Below are positions 1 through 8,412 of a stretch of DNA of 64,000 nt, piece after piece. The stretch is from Rhizobium sp. Root708 (GTDB lineage: Bacteria > Pseudomonadota > Alphaproteobacteria > Rhizobiales > Rhizobiaceae), in contig NZ_LMHV01000002.1 of assembly GCF_001429725.1 (NCBI RefSeq), forward strand, positions 1 to 64,000. Direction: 5' to 3'. A program made the position numbers and the translations under genes. The number at the start of each line of letters is the position of its first letter. Within the stretch, counting starts at the first letter, position 1. The notes beneath the pieces were generated by a model, which did not search any database, was not told the origin of the DNA, and was given only the letters and a program-made list of their open reading frames with translations.

Positions 1-127
1 TCCACTCGTAGAGCGAATGCGGGCTGACCCCCAGCCGCTGCGAGACCTCCGCTACCGGATAGCCCCGCTCAGTGATCTGACGCACCGCGTCACGTTTGAA
101 CTCTTCTGTGAAATTGCCTTTGCCCAT
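1..127 (-). CDS. IS3-family transposase OrfA (N-terminus, cut by window edge)
   Basis: Reading from the ATG at 127 leftward gives a peptide that begins MGKGNFTEEFKRDAVRQI and continues with a Q-R-L-G-V-S helix-turn-helix (about residues 25-42). This is the usual N-terminus of the OrfA DNA-binding subunit of IS3-type elements (IS51/IS511-like). A strong ribosome site (GGCAGGAGG) precedes the ATG. OrfA normally acts with OrfB, made by frameshifting, to move the element. The rest of OrfA and all of OrfB lie outside the window, so intactness cannot be judged. Confidence 0.85.
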   Translation of the reverse strand, partial: MGKGNFTEEFKRDAVRQITERGYPVAEVSQRLGVSPHSLYEW

Positions 128-190
128 ATAGGCCTCCTGCCTCAAGTTTAGGGGAGAAGGCGTCTACAAATCTAGGGGCTATTCACTTCA
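128..190 (-). mobile_element. terminal segment of the IS3-type element (tentative end near 190)
   Basis: This is the untranslated end of the element upstream of orfA. Read on the minus strand, the sequence starting at 190 begins TGAAGTGAATAGCCCC, which has the TGA start and C-rich stretch usual for IS3-family terminal repeats. The partner end and the target duplication are outside the window, so the boundary is inferred from this resemblance only. Confidence 0.4.
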
Positions 191-343
191 CCCTGAATCG
201 CGTCCACATCCCTATCGCCTTGCCTCAAGGGTTCTTGCCCATGATCTGACTTGGGATTTTGTGGAATCTATGTGTTGATGGCTAAGAGCAATCGGCGCCA
301 CGCGGACTGATCATTAGGCCGATTTCATCCGACGGGAGCAGAT

Positions 344-1294
344 ATGACCGAGAAATTTCATCAAGTATCCGGGACATTCCTCGGCGTCCCTTCGGCCGCC
401 GATGCGGCCCATGCTGACGTGGCAATCTTTGGCGCCGCGCATGGAACCGCTTATGCCGGCGCCCAGTCGAAACCACCGAGCGAGACGGGACCGGACGCCG
501 TTCGCCGTGCAATCACCGCCGCCTCCGTTCACATCGATCACTGGGATTTCGATTTCGACGGACCACTGCTGAACGATGGCGCACTCAAGGTTGTTGATCT
601 TGGGAACGTCCCGACGACACCGCACGCCAATGAGAACAATCGACATGCAATCGAGAATGCGACGCGAGATACCAGGGCACATGGCGCCGTGCCGATCCTC
701 ATAGGGGGAGACGATTCCACGGGCATCCCGTTCATGAGCGGATTTTCGGATCTGCCGGACCTGCACATCCTTCAGATCGATGCTCATATCGACTGGCGCG
801 ACCACATCGGTGACGAACGGTTCGGCTACTCGAGCACGATGCGCCGGGCGTCCGAACTCGCTAATGTCCGCTCCATAACGCAGGTCGGAATCCGGGCGGT
901 CGGAAGCGCGCTTCGAGAAGAGGTCGAGACCGCAACATCGTGGGGCGCTCGTATTTTTACGGTTCACAAGTCTCGAGCATCGGGCATGACAACAGTCGCA
1001 GATGCCCTGCCCCGCCACGGTCATCTGCTGATCCACATCGATCTCGACGCCCTCGATCCCTCTATTTGCCCCGGCGTGAACGCGCTGTCACCCGGAGGAC
1101 TTCGCCTAGACGAAGTTACCGATCTGATCGCCGCCGCAATGCAGGGCCGAACATTGGCGGGGCTTTCGATTGTCGAACTGGACCCTGCGGCCGACATCAA
1201 TGCCATGACGGCAACAGTTGCCGGTCGGCTGATCTGCCATGTACTCGGCCATCTGGCACGCAGCGCGCCATCCGGAACGCGTCAGCGAAAATGA
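344..1294 (+). CDS. arginase/agmatinase-family ureohydrolase with a variant metal motif
   Basis: A 316-residue protein of normal length for the ureohydrolase superfamily, which removes urea from guanidino compounds (agmatine, arginine, guanidinobutyrate) at a binuclear Mn centre. Metal motifs are visible: GGDDS at 121-125, DAHID at 146-150, HIDLDALDPS at 231-240 and an ELDPAAD segment at 278-284. The first motif is usually GGDHS; here the metal-binding His is Asp124. A GGGAG ribosome site precedes the ATG. The gene stands alone between the IS end and a convergent cyclase gene, so context does not give the substrate. The superfamily assignment is firm; the substrate is unknown. Confidence 0.85.
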   Translation: MTEKFHQVSGTFLGVPSAADAAHADVAIFGAAHGTAYAGAQSKPPSETGPDAVRRAITAASVHIDHWDFDFDGPLLNDGALKVVDLGNVPTTPHANENNRHAIENATRDTRAHGAVPILIGGDDSTGIPFMSGFSDLPDLHILQIDAHIDWRDHIGDERFGYSSTMRRASELANVRSITQVGIRAVGSALREEVETATSWGARIFTVHKSRASGMTTVADALPRHGHLLIHIDLDALDPSICPGVNALSPGGLRLDEVTDLIAAAMQGRTLAGLSIVELDPAADINAMTATVAGRLICHVLGHLARSAPSGTRQRK

Positions 1295-1595
1295 AGCGAC
1301 CGGAGCCTTCAAGCGGCGTTGCCGTGAAAGCGGAGATCGTGCTTCGATGCGAGCGACAGGAAGCCTACCCCTCCAACCGGATCGCATGCTCAGCGTTGAT
1401 TGCGGCTCGTTCGATCGATTTGTTTCCTATCCGTTTAACGAATGTTCTTATATCTCATATGGTATGTTAGCATCACCTTATCTTGCGCTCAGCACCGAGA
1501 CGGAGACTTATCGTCCAGGCAACGTCGAGGATGAGCCAGATGGGGCGCCCTGGCAGCCGTCGGCCCTATAGCACCGCCGAGCACGCCATTGGGTT
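1295..1595. other. non-coding gap between convergent genes
   Basis: About 300 bases between the ends of two convergent genes. Several short overlapping open frames are present, but none has a recognisable protein pattern or a good ribosome site. No clear hairpin terminator was seen. Confidence 0.4.
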
Positions 1596-3353
1596 TCAAC
1601 GCTCAGGCACCCCAACCTTCCGTAACGCCTCCGCCATCTGGTCAGCCCATTGGGGGACAGCTCTGAAGACAGGCCGCTTCATATAGCGCTCGATCGTAAA
1701 TCCTGGCTCGGCGGCCAGCAACTTCGTTGCGGCCCAGCGAGCTGTGTCCTCATCGCCACCCATCGATGACCATGCGGTCATCATTCGATAAGGCCACGTC
1801 ACGTCCGGATGTTTGTTGACGACCTCCCGTGCGATGTAGACGGCTTCGGAAAGAGACCCTGCCAACGCCAGGGCGAGCGCAAACCCCATTCTCATATTGA
1901 ACGCCAGAGGATCAGCCGGACTGAGCGTCATCGCTCTCTCGAACCGCTCCCTGGCGGGATAGGGCTCGCCCTTGTAGCTCGCCACCCAGCCAAACCGCGC
2001 CCATGCCCATGCGTTGTTCGGATCAAGCGCCAGCGCCCTCTCGAGGAACGCGGCCGCACGGTCCTGATCACCACAATGGCTGATTGCTCCGCCAACCGCA
2101 GTGAGAGCTGTCGGGTCATCGTCGATGGAGCGTGTTGCGGCCTCGATTGCGCCCAATGTGAGTTCCAGTTCCCGCTCAGGTTCTTCAGTCCAGACATAGC
2201 CGAGGTTCTGGGCGTGGCACCATGCCAGACAGGCGTGGGCCCGGCCGTAAGCTGGGTCGATCGCAATAGCGTCCTCAAGCAAGGGAATTGCCAGCTTGAC
2301 GCCTTCCTTGTTGTGGCCCCACAGGTGCGGGTAGGCCCGCATGACCAGGTCATAGGCACGACGGCTGCTTGGTGGCTTGCGCCTCGACAGCTCGATCTCC
2401 GCACTGCGGATGGCTGGATGGATTGCGCCGGCAACCTGCGCCGCGATCCTGTCCTGAAACTCGAAGAGGTCTTCGGTCACGCCCTCGTATCGTTCCGACC
2501 AGAGTTGGGTCCGTCTCTCGGCGTCGACCAGTTGGACAGAAATACGCAATCGCTCACCACCGCGGCGGACAGTCCCTTCCACCACGTAGGACACACCAAG
2601 TTCCCGGCCAACGTCGCGCACGTCGATAAATTTCCCCTTGTAGGTAAAGGCCGACTGGCGCGCGATGACGAAGAAGTCGCGAACACGAGACAGTGCCGAG
2701 GTAATTTCCTCAACCACGCCGTCCACGAAGTACTCATCGGTCGGGCCGCTGAGATTGTCGAAGGGCATCACGACGACAGACGGCTGATCCTTGCCGAAGC
2801 GGTTGGCGGGAGTTGATCCGGATAGTCCACCGAGCGCCTCGTCCGACCAGTCGACTTGGAACACCCAAACAGGTCTTGGAATATTCTTGAGCGCCCGCTC
2901 GCCGAGACTCCTCAAAGCGAACGCCACCTTGCCGTCAAGATGCTCGCGCACCGATCCGGAAATGCAGATGCCCGAGGGTGTTGCCATTTCCTGCAGGCGC
3001 GCAGCGACGTTGACGCCATCGCCCAGCAGATCGCCGCCCGACACGACCACGTCCCCCAGATTGATCCCAATGCGGAATTCCAGCCGGCGTTCCCTGGGGA
3101 AGTCTCCGAAGTGACGAAGAAGGCGACGCTGGATTTCGACCGAACAGCGGACCGCTTGAACAGCACTCGGGAACTCCACCACGAGACCGTCACCGGCACT
3201 CCCAAAGATGCGGCCACTATGCTCGCGTACCAGTTCCGCAATGTGGTCATGGCACAAGGTAAGGGCGCGGATGGTCCCCTCCTCGTCGAGAGCGGTGAGC
3301 CGACTGAAGCCGACCACATCGGTGGAAAGGATTGCTGCAAGCTTTCGATCCAC
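1596..3353 (-). CDS. class III adenylate/guanylate cyclase with TolB-like and TPR regions
   Basis: About 585 residues. The N-terminal cyclase domain begins DRKLAAILSTDVVGFSRL (first metal Asp), followed by GSAGDGLVVEF (second metal Asp) and LLGDGVNVAARLQ, which carries the transition-state Asn/Arg. A TolB-like segment (VVVMPFDNLSGP, then QLWSERYEG) and C-terminal TPR-like repeats follow (for example AAAFLERALALDPNNAWAW). This domain order is common in rhizobial Cya proteins, which make cAMP from ATP. The GTG at 3353 is preferred: it has AGGAG about 11 bases upstream and starts at the conserved cyclase boundary. The open frame extends to 3590, but the extra 79 residues look non-conserved. Confidence 0.85.
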   Translation of the reverse strand: MDRKLAAILSTDVVGFSRLTALDEEGTIRALTLCHDHIAELVREHSGRIFGSAGDGLVVEFPSAVQAVRCSVEIQRRLLRHFGDFPRERRLEFRIGINLGDVVVSGGDLLGDGVNVAARLQEMATPSGICISGSVREHLDGKVAFALRSLGERALKNIPRPVWVFQVDWSDEALGGLSGSTPANRFGKDQPSVVVMPFDNLSGPTDEYFVDGVVEEITSALSRVRDFFVIARQSAFTYKGKFIDVRDVGRELGVSYVVEGTVRRGGERLRISVQLVDAERRTQLWSERYEGVTEDLFEFQDRIAAQVAGAIHPAIRSAEIELSRRKPPSSRRAYDLVMRAYPHLWGHNKEGVKLAIPLLEDAIAIDPAYGRAHACLAWCHAQNLGYVWTEEPERELELTLGAIEAATRSIDDDPTALTAVGGAISHCGDQDRAAAFLERALALDPNNAWAWARFGWVASYKGEPYPARERFERAMTLSPADPLAFNMRMGFALALALAGSLSEAVYIAREVVNKHPDVTWPYRMMTAWSSMGGDEDTARWAATKLLAAEPGFTIERYMKRPVFRAVPQWADQMAEALRKVGVPER

Positions 3354-3627
3354 AGCGGCGACCGCTCCTGCGGGGGTCAAGGTCTTTGGGTGACTACGCC
3401 TGTCCGATTGCCCGGAGTTTACATGTGACGGCGGTCGAAATCCACCGCCCACCTTCTTGCAATGGCGCGACCCGCAAGTGGAACCAAGCTCCGCGCCTCG
3501 ACCGCTGCCCGTTAACGAAGGTCGATGACTACCACCGAACCCGGCCGCGTTACGGCGCGCTTGCTCAAACACACCAATTCTTTGCAACATCTGGTGCCGC
3601 GATCGCCAACCATTTGGAAATCAGCCG

Positions 3628-4899
3628 TCAAACGGCGGCCCGCGTTCCGGATTGATCGTCCATCTCGACTTCAACGCTATTCCGTCCGTCCATGAACCGC
3701 TCATGAATCTCGTTGAAGCGAGGAGCAACGGTTTCGAAGATGTCGAGCAACTCCGGATCGAAATGCTTCCCCTTTTCGGCGAGGATGATCGCGACCGCCT
3801 CCGCGTGAGGTATCGCAGATTTATAGATGCGTTCCGAGACGAGTGCATCGTACACATCGGCGATGGCCATGAGGCGCCCGGCGAGCGGAATGCTCGGCCC
3901 TTTCAGCCCATGCGGATATCCGGAGCCATCCCACTTTTCGTGATGGGTGAGGACAATCTGTTGAGCCACACTCAGGAAGTTACTCGACACGCCGAGATGC
4001 TGCTGTGCGTTTGCGATTGCCAACATGCCGAGCTCGCAATGGGTCTTCATGATCGCGAATTCGTCCTTGCTCAGCTTTCCGGGCTTCAGCAAAATCCGGT
4101 CGGGAATGCCAACCTTTCCGATATCGTGAAGCGGCGCCGACTTGTACAGGAGTTCGACCAGCGCCTCACTCAGTTCCGACCTGAATGCAGGATGCGCCCG
4201 TGCAGCCTCGGCCAGAACACGAATGTAGTGCTGCGTACGGCGGATATGGTTCCCCGTTTCGTTGTCCCGGGTTTCTGCCAGCGACGCCATCGCAAGAATG
4301 ATGGCATCCTTGGCACGCAGAGCTTCTTCTCGCGATGTAGCCAGAGAATTGATCAGTGCTACGTTGGTCATGCCGACCGCTGCACTGTTTGCAATACGCC
4401 GAAGTATATGCACACTTTCTGCGCTCGGAACGTGCTGCTTCGCCCAGTATGCGCCTATAGCCCCGACGGGATCCTCTTCCCTGACCGGCATCATGACCAG
4501 GCTGCGCACGAAGGTCGGTCGATAAGCCGCATGTGGTATGCGATTATCTGCATAAATATCATCAACGATCGCTGCCTGACGATTAAGGATCGTCCATCCC
4601 GATATGCACTGCTCAAGCGGAAACCGCTGGCCCTTCCAAAGGGGCGCAATGGCGTCTTCGTCGGCATAATGACAAAGACCGTCTTCGCGCAGGACAAATG
4701 TGATGCCATCCGCACCGATCAGCCTTCTTGCTGCCAGGCGTACGGCAGACATGATTTCCGCCAATCCCCGAGCCATGGAGATGCTCAGTATCAAATTCTC
4801 CAGATCTAAAACGGATTCTTCTGCGCTTTCACGAGTAGCTAATGCAACCATGTCGGACCGGATGGATTGAGTTTGACTAGACCGGCCGCGCTTGGCCAT
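3628..4899 (-). CDS. GAF-domain HD-GYP cyclic-di-GMP phosphodiesterase
   Basis: A 423-residue protein. Residues about 35-185 look like a GAF sensor domain, and about 195-400 form an HD-GYP domain with HDIGK at 258-262 and HHEKWDGSGYP at 319-329. Both the metal HD pair and the GYP signature are intact, so hydrolysis of cyclic di-GMP is expected. No membrane segment or signal peptide is seen, so it is cytoplasmic. It follows the cyclase gene's promoter side in the same orientation, about 270 bases away. The start has no clear ribosome site; Met17 is an alternative. The signal sensed by the GAF domain is not known. Confidence 0.88.
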   Translation of the reverse strand: MAKRGRSSQTQSIRSDMVALATRESAEESVLDLENLILSISMARGLAEIMSAVRLAARRLIGADGITFVLREDGLCHYADEDAIAPLWKGQRFPLEQCISGWTILNRQAAIVDDIYADNRIPHAAYRPTFVRSLVMMPVREEDPVGAIGAYWAKQHVPSAESVHILRRIANSAAVGMTNVALINSLATSREEALRAKDAIILAMASLAETRDNETGNHIRRTQHYIRVLAEAARAHPAFRSELSEALVELLYKSAPLHDIGKVGIPDRILLKPGKLSKDEFAIMKTHCELGMLAIANAQQHLGVSSNFLSVAQQIVLTHHEKWDGSGYPHGLKGPSIPLAGRLMAIADVYDALVSERIYKSAIPHAEAVAIILAEKGKHFDPELLDIFETVAPRFNEIHERFMDGRNSVEVEMDDQSGTRAAV

Positions 4900-5249
4900 C
4901 GCGATATTCGATATTTATCCGCAATATATAACAATCTACTTAAGGTCGTAGTATTTGCAACCTCAGCGCCAGTTGTTTCGAGATTTATTTCTCGTCATGC
5001 GATATTGTCGCGCTTGTTGTCGCGCAATGACCGCCGCGCGGGCTGCAGTCTTACAATTGACCGCAGGCTTTACTTTATAGAGCGCCCTTCAGATCATCTT
5101 GCCAGAAGCGTCAAGCGACGGACCAAATCCGCCTAGAGGCGATCGCGACCGGCGTCTTGCTTGGCACCCCGGACCTTGGTCGGATCTAGCTAACGTCCGG
5201 GCACTCCGTGTAGAATCTGCCTACCACGTCAGATCTGCAATGGACGCCC
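4900..5249. other. divergent promoter region with a short tandem repeat
   Basis: This gap separates the HD-GYP gene (leftward) from the XRE regulator gene (rightward) and must hold both promoters. It is locally AT-rich near 4905-4945. At 5005-5025 the 9-mer TTGTCGCGC occurs twice, 12 bases apart, so the copies lie on nearly the same helix face. No gene is seen. Confidence 0.45.
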
Positions 5250-5654
5250 ATGCCAAGAACATCGAGCAAGACCGCCGCCAAAGTCGACTCCGAAGTTGGG
5301 GCAAGGATCAAGATGCGCCGCAAGGTTCTTGGCATGTCGCAGACGTCGCTTGGCGAGAAATTGGGAGTTACCTTCCAGCAGGTCCAGAAATACGAGAAGG
5401 GCATGAACCGCGTCGGCTCGAGCCGCTTACAGCAAATCGCGTGCGCTCTGGGCACAACACCCGCCGCCCTCTTCGGACAATTCGAAGGGGACCAGGCAAC
5501 CAAAATGGTTGAAGTCCAGGCGATCGAGCAGCTCGTCCGGTCTTCGGAGGGGTTCGCGCTAAACGTCGCCTTCGTCAAGATTCGTGATGAGCAAGTGAGA
5601 AGATCGATCATCGCGTTGGTGAAAAGTCTGGCGACGGATAGAGGCAGCGATTGA
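5250..5654 (+). CDS. XRE-family transcriptional regulator, PraR/SinR-like
   Basis: A 134-residue protein with a Cro/CI helix-turn-helix at about residues 17-72 (GARIKMRRKVLGMSQTSLG, then VTFQQVQKYEKGMNRVGSSR). The length and this HTH sequence are typical of the rhizobial PraR/PhrR-type repressors, which bind DNA as dimers and often act on their own promoter. The C-terminal 60 residues are helical and probably dimerise. An in-frame ATG ten codons or fewer upstream is not obvious; 5250 follows a weak ribosome site. The repeat at 5005-5025 upstream is a possible operator. The target genes are unknown. Confidence 0.85.
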   Translation: MPRTSSKTAAKVDSEVGARIKMRRKVLGMSQTSLGEKLGVTFQQVQKYEKGMNRVGSSRLQQIACALGTTPAALFGQFEGDQATKMVEVQAIEQLVRSSEGFALNVAFVKIRDEQVRRSIIALVKSLATDRGSD

Positions 5655-5732
5655 GTAGCTTGATCCGCCATGGCGTTCCAAACAGCTTCGTAAGCTCAAG
5701 GCCAATGTGTCGACGGTCGGGCCGGTTGCACC

Positions 5733-5918
5733 CTACTGCCAGAATTGCCTCATCGTCTTGATCGCAAAGCTCGTCATCAAGAGAATGAGAACGAACACGG
5801 CACCCGAGTAAAGAAGGCCTGAGAACGGGCACATCAACGCGATCTCGGCTGACGCATACCCGGACAAGGCTCCGATTACGACATTGACCAGTACCGGTAT
5901 GTCTCGCGGTTGTTCCAC
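5733..5918 (-). CDS. small (61 aa) two-helix membrane protein, unknown
   Basis: A GTG start at 5918 is preceded by ACGGAGG with seven-base spacing, one of the better ribosome sites in the region. The 61-residue product has a charged N-terminus (EQPRDIP), a hydrophobic stretch from about residue 9 to 36, and a second very hydrophobic stretch (LLYSGAVFVLILLMTSFA, 38-55) ending in a basic tail. It lies between the XRE and NUDIX genes. Rhizobia encode many small inner-membrane proteins, including exopolysaccharide regulators of similar size, but no specific family is recognised. A longer frame upstream lacks a good start. Confidence 0.5.
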   Translation of the reverse strand: MEQPRDIPVLVNVVIGALSGYASAEIALMCPFSGLLYSGAVFVLILLMTSFAIKTMRQFWQ

Positions 5919-6021
5919 GGCTTGCCTCCGTGATCCCGTCGTAAACGTTTCGTCCTTGGCGATCGTTCTCTTCTCCAGTGCAACATTAGATAATCGCATC
6001 AAACTATTATTAGCACATGGT

Positions 6022-6504
6022 TTATTTAAGCCTCGATTGACCGGGAAGCCGCAGGAGCAGACGCTTGAGGCTTGGTTCCTTGACGCGCAACGCGGCTTCT
6101 TGCGGCGACAGCCAAGCCTGCTTTCGTTGTCCGCGTTCCGGAAAGCGAGGCGCCATGCGCCGGACCTCCAGGAGATGGACGTCGACCACCGCATCAACCC
6201 TCATATGTGTCGAAAGAACCTTCACGTAGGCATATCGGCCGAAGATGGTCCGGCTTACCCGTCCCTTTGCGCCGGCTTCCTCGAAGGCTTCCTGTTCGGC
6301 GGCTCGGTGTGAGGCCTTCCCGCCAATCGGCCATCCCTTGGGTATCGTCCAGCGGCCGGTATCACGCGTCGTGATAAGAAGGACTTCGAGACCGATGGCG
6401 CCAGTTCGGTAGCAGATGGCTCCGACCTGTCGGATGCGTCCGCCATGCAGCATAGCGTCGGCGAAACCTGCCATCCGTGAGAATTGTTTCAACGATCGGT
6501 TCAT
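6022..6504 (-). CDS. NUDIX hydrolase
   Basis: About 160 residues in the form chosen. The core reads RQVGAICYR, then RWTIPKGWPIGGK, then QEAFEEAGAKG, which is the NUDIX box (Gx5Ex7REUxEExGU). Here the first Glu is Lys and Arg is Gln, a pattern common in the diphosphoinositol-polyphosphate/Ap-nA-like NUDIX proteins of alphaproteobacteria. Such enzymes cleave nucleoside diphosphate-linked compounds. No signal peptide is seen. The start is uncertain: the open frame extends to 6657, and ATGs at 6504 and 6474 are both possible without strong ribosome sites. Confidence 0.8.
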   Translation of the reverse strand: MNRSLKQFSRMAGFADAMLHGGRIRQVGAICYRTGAIGLEVLLITTRDTGRWTIPKGWPIGGKASHRAAEQEAFEEAGAKGRVSRTIFGRYAYVKVLSTHMRVDAVVDVHLLEVRRMAPRFPERGQRKQAWLSPQEAALRVKEPSLKRLLLRLPGQSRLK

Positions 6505-6845
6505 GCTTGGTAGATGGAGCGCGACTGGCGAGCAGCAAGTGGGACAGAGCGCCCGAAACCCCTCGCCGGAATACCGGCATATTTCGTGGCACGGGAAAGA
6601 AGGGCACAGGAGTTGCGTCGTTTCCATCTGGACGACGTTCGTCGCTGCTTCGATCAACCGTGACCTTTAGGGCCACCGAAAAGGTGACATTTTCACACCA
6701 CTTTTGATCCGAATGTCCGACACATGGGCCGTTCCATTGAATTAATCTTGCCAGAGAAAATTCAGCGGCGCAGAAGTTGTCCGCGGCGCGGGTGAAGCGC
6801 TGAGTTGTCCGGGGACCATAGCAGGTAAGTGAAGCAGGCGTAGAC
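6505..6845. other. divergent promoter region upstream of the ECF sigma gene
   Basis: About 340 bases between the leftward NUDIX gene and the rightward sigma gene. The near-palindromic GGTGACATTTTCACACC lies near 6684-6700. The 12-mer AGAGAAAATTCA at 6753-6764 is repeated exactly at 7361-7372 upstream of fecR (described separately). No TGA-N9-TCA iron box was found here by eye. Confidence 0.45.
6753..6764 (+). promoter_or_regulatory. 12-mer shared with the fecR promoter
   Basis: AGAGAAAATTCA here is identical to 7361-7372. The downstream half (GCGGCGCAGAAGTTG) matches the other two boxes only partly. It may be a weak autoregulatory ECF promoter for the sigma gene, about 80 bases upstream of its ATG. 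Confidence 0.35.
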
Positions 6846-7343
6846 ATGAGTTGGGATCTCCATAGTCTTTTCCGACACCACGCGAACGGAATCGCCCGCT
6901 CGTTGCGTCGCAGCGGGTTCGGAGACGATGTTGCAGCAGACCTGACGCAAGATACGTTTCTGCGCGTGATTACAAAACCTCCGGCCGGCGACGCTCAGAA
7001 CCACAACCCGAGAGCCTACCTCTACAAGGCCGCCCGCAATCTCGGGATCAATCATCAGCGGCGTGAGGCACTGATCGAAACGGTCGATCTCGATCAGGCG
7101 GCCGACATCGCCGATCCCGCTCCGTCACCCGAACGCATTGTCTATTCGCGGCAGTGCCTCGTGCAAACGCACCAGGCGCTCGGTGAACTGCCGGAGCGCA
7201 CCCGACAGGCCTTCGAGATGCACCGGCTGGGCGAACGGACCATCGCCGAGGTGGCCGAGGAACTGGGCATTTCCACTACCCGCGCCTGGTCGCTGATCCG
7301 CGACGCCTACCGGCACCTCGTGCTGCGCGTCGGCACATTCTGA
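6846..7343 (+). CDS. FecI-like ECF sigma factor
   Basis: A 165-residue sigma-70 family protein with only regions 2 and 4. Region 2 is at about 5-72 (DLTQDTFLRVITKPP, PRAYLYKAARNLGINHQR) and region 4 at about 105-160 (LPERTRQAFEMHRLGERTIAEV, then a helix-turn-helix LGISTTRAWSLIRD). FecI-type factors direct polymerase to receptor and transport genes when a TonB receptor signals through FecR. The order sigma, FecR, STN-containing receptor is the classic cell-surface signalling module, and fits iron-siderophore uptake here. Confidence 0.92.
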   Translation: MSWDLHSLFRHHANGIARSLRRSGFGDDVAADLTQDTFLRVITKPPAGDAQNHNPRAYLYKAARNLGINHQRREALIETVDLDQAADIADPAPSPERIVYSRQCLVQTHQALGELPERTRQAFEMHRLGERTIAEVAEELGISTTRAWSLIRDAYRHLVLRVGTF

Positions 7344-7360
7344 ATATCCCCAAGACGATT

Positions 7361-7393
7361 AGAGAAAATTCACGCGGCTCGTTTGTATAAGAG
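7361..7393 (+). promoter_or_regulatory. candidate ECF-sigma promoter upstream of fecR-like gene
   Basis: AGAGAAAA at 7361-7368, then GGC at 7376-7378 and CGTTTGTATAAG at 7380-7391, lie 40-70 bases before the fecR-like ATG. When aligned, the same elements recur at identical spacing before the receptor gene (8413-8443). The two-block layout is what is expected of -35 and -10 elements read by the adjacent FecI-like factor. This is inferred from the repeat; no transcript data are available. Confidence 0.6.
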
Positions 7394-7432
7394 ATAGGGC
7401 ATTTGAATGCCGATCTCCTGGGAAGGATGACT

Positions 7433-8395
7433 ATGAACGAGGCGACACCGGATCAGGATCGTCTGCTGGACGAAGCGATCGATCTGATCATCCGGCATCA
7501 GAACGATCCCGATAATCCCGTGGCGCTGGAGATGATCCGCGCCTGGCGCGCCCGCAGCCCTGATAATGAGGAGGCGTGGCAGCGCGTGTCGAAAATCCAT
7601 GGCGCATCCGGCCTCATCCTCAGCGAGCGGCGCAAGATAGAGCGGCGCGAGGGCCTTGGGCTGACGCGCAGGAATTTCATGGTCGGCGGGCTTGCTACCC
7701 TCGGCTTCGGAGCCGCGACCTATTCCTTCGGCCCGAGCCTGCTGCTTAGAACCCGTGCGGACTACATGACGGCCAAGGGCGAGATTCGCCGTATCGATCT
7801 GCCGGATGGCAGCGGGGCGACGCTCGGCCCCGAAAGCGCGATCGCGCTCAACTTCGGAGCCGAGGCCCGCACCGTGGACCTTCTGGCGGGCATGTCGTTC
7901 TTCGAGGTCGCGAGCGATGCCAGCCGGCCCTTCTCCGTTTTGTCGGATAGCATGCGCGCAACGGCCCTCGGCACGGCCTTTGATGTATCTGAAGACGCGG
8001 GAGTGTTTTCGGTCGGCGTCGATCATGGTCTTGTCGACGTGCGGGCGGCCGCTGGCGCTCCCGAGAGCATCGCATCGCTGACGGCTCGCCAGTGGATGAC
8101 CATCGACCCCGTTTCCGGCGATATCGACCGCGGCCAGCGCGAGGCTGGGCAGATCGCATCCTGGCGCGACAAGCTGCTCATCGCGGAAAGGGAGACGGTC
8201 TCCGCTCTCGCCGCCCGGATCGGCCGCTGGCTCCCCGGTCGCATCATCATCGCCGACCGTCTTGTCGGCCGGCAGCGCGTCAGCGGGGTTTTCGACCTCA
8301 ACGATCCGCTGCGCGCGCTTCAGGCCGTGGTGCACCCGGCCGGTGCGCGTGTGCGCCAGGTCACGCCTTACGTCACCGTCGTTTCCAGCATCTGA
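7433..8395 (+). CDS. FecR-like anti-sigma/signal transducer
   Basis: A 320-residue protein. The cytoplasmic N-terminal domain (1-80) has the DUF4880-type pattern (LLDEAIDLIIRHQND, AWRARSPDNEEAWQRV). An RRNFMVGGLATLGFGAATY segment (about 81-100) is a membrane anchor with a twin-arginine motif, and the periplasmic FecR domain follows (GEIRRIDLPDGSGATLGPES, FDVSEDAGVFSVGVDHG). FecR carries the ligand signal from the receptor's STN domain to FecI. The ATG at 7433 has GGAAGG six bases upstream; the frame also opens at a TTG at 7403 without a good site. Confidence 0.9.
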   Translation: MNEATPDQDRLLDEAIDLIIRHQNDPDNPVALEMIRAWRARSPDNEEAWQRVSKIHGASGLILSERRKIERREGLGLTRRNFMVGGLATLGFGAATYSFGPSLLLRTRADYMTAKGEIRRIDLPDGSGATLGPESAIALNFGAEARTVDLLAGMSFFEVASDASRPFSVLSDSMRATALGTAFDVSEDAGVFSVGVDHGLVDVRAAAGAPESIASLTARQWMTIDPVSGDIDRGQREAGQIASWRDKLLIAERETVSALAARIGRWLPGRIIIADRLVGRQRVSGVFDLNDPLRALQAVVHPAGARVRQVTPYVTVVSSI

Positions 8396-8412
8396 AAAAA
8401 GTTGAGTGAAAA

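Noticed and set aside
1809..2816. 335-codon open frame on the + strand
   Set aside because: Antisense to the TPR part of the cyclase.
3354..3590. N-terminal extension of the cyclase
   Set aside because: The extra 79 residues are low-complexity basic sequence without conservation signals, and a GTG with AGGAG sits exactly at the cyclase-domain boundary.
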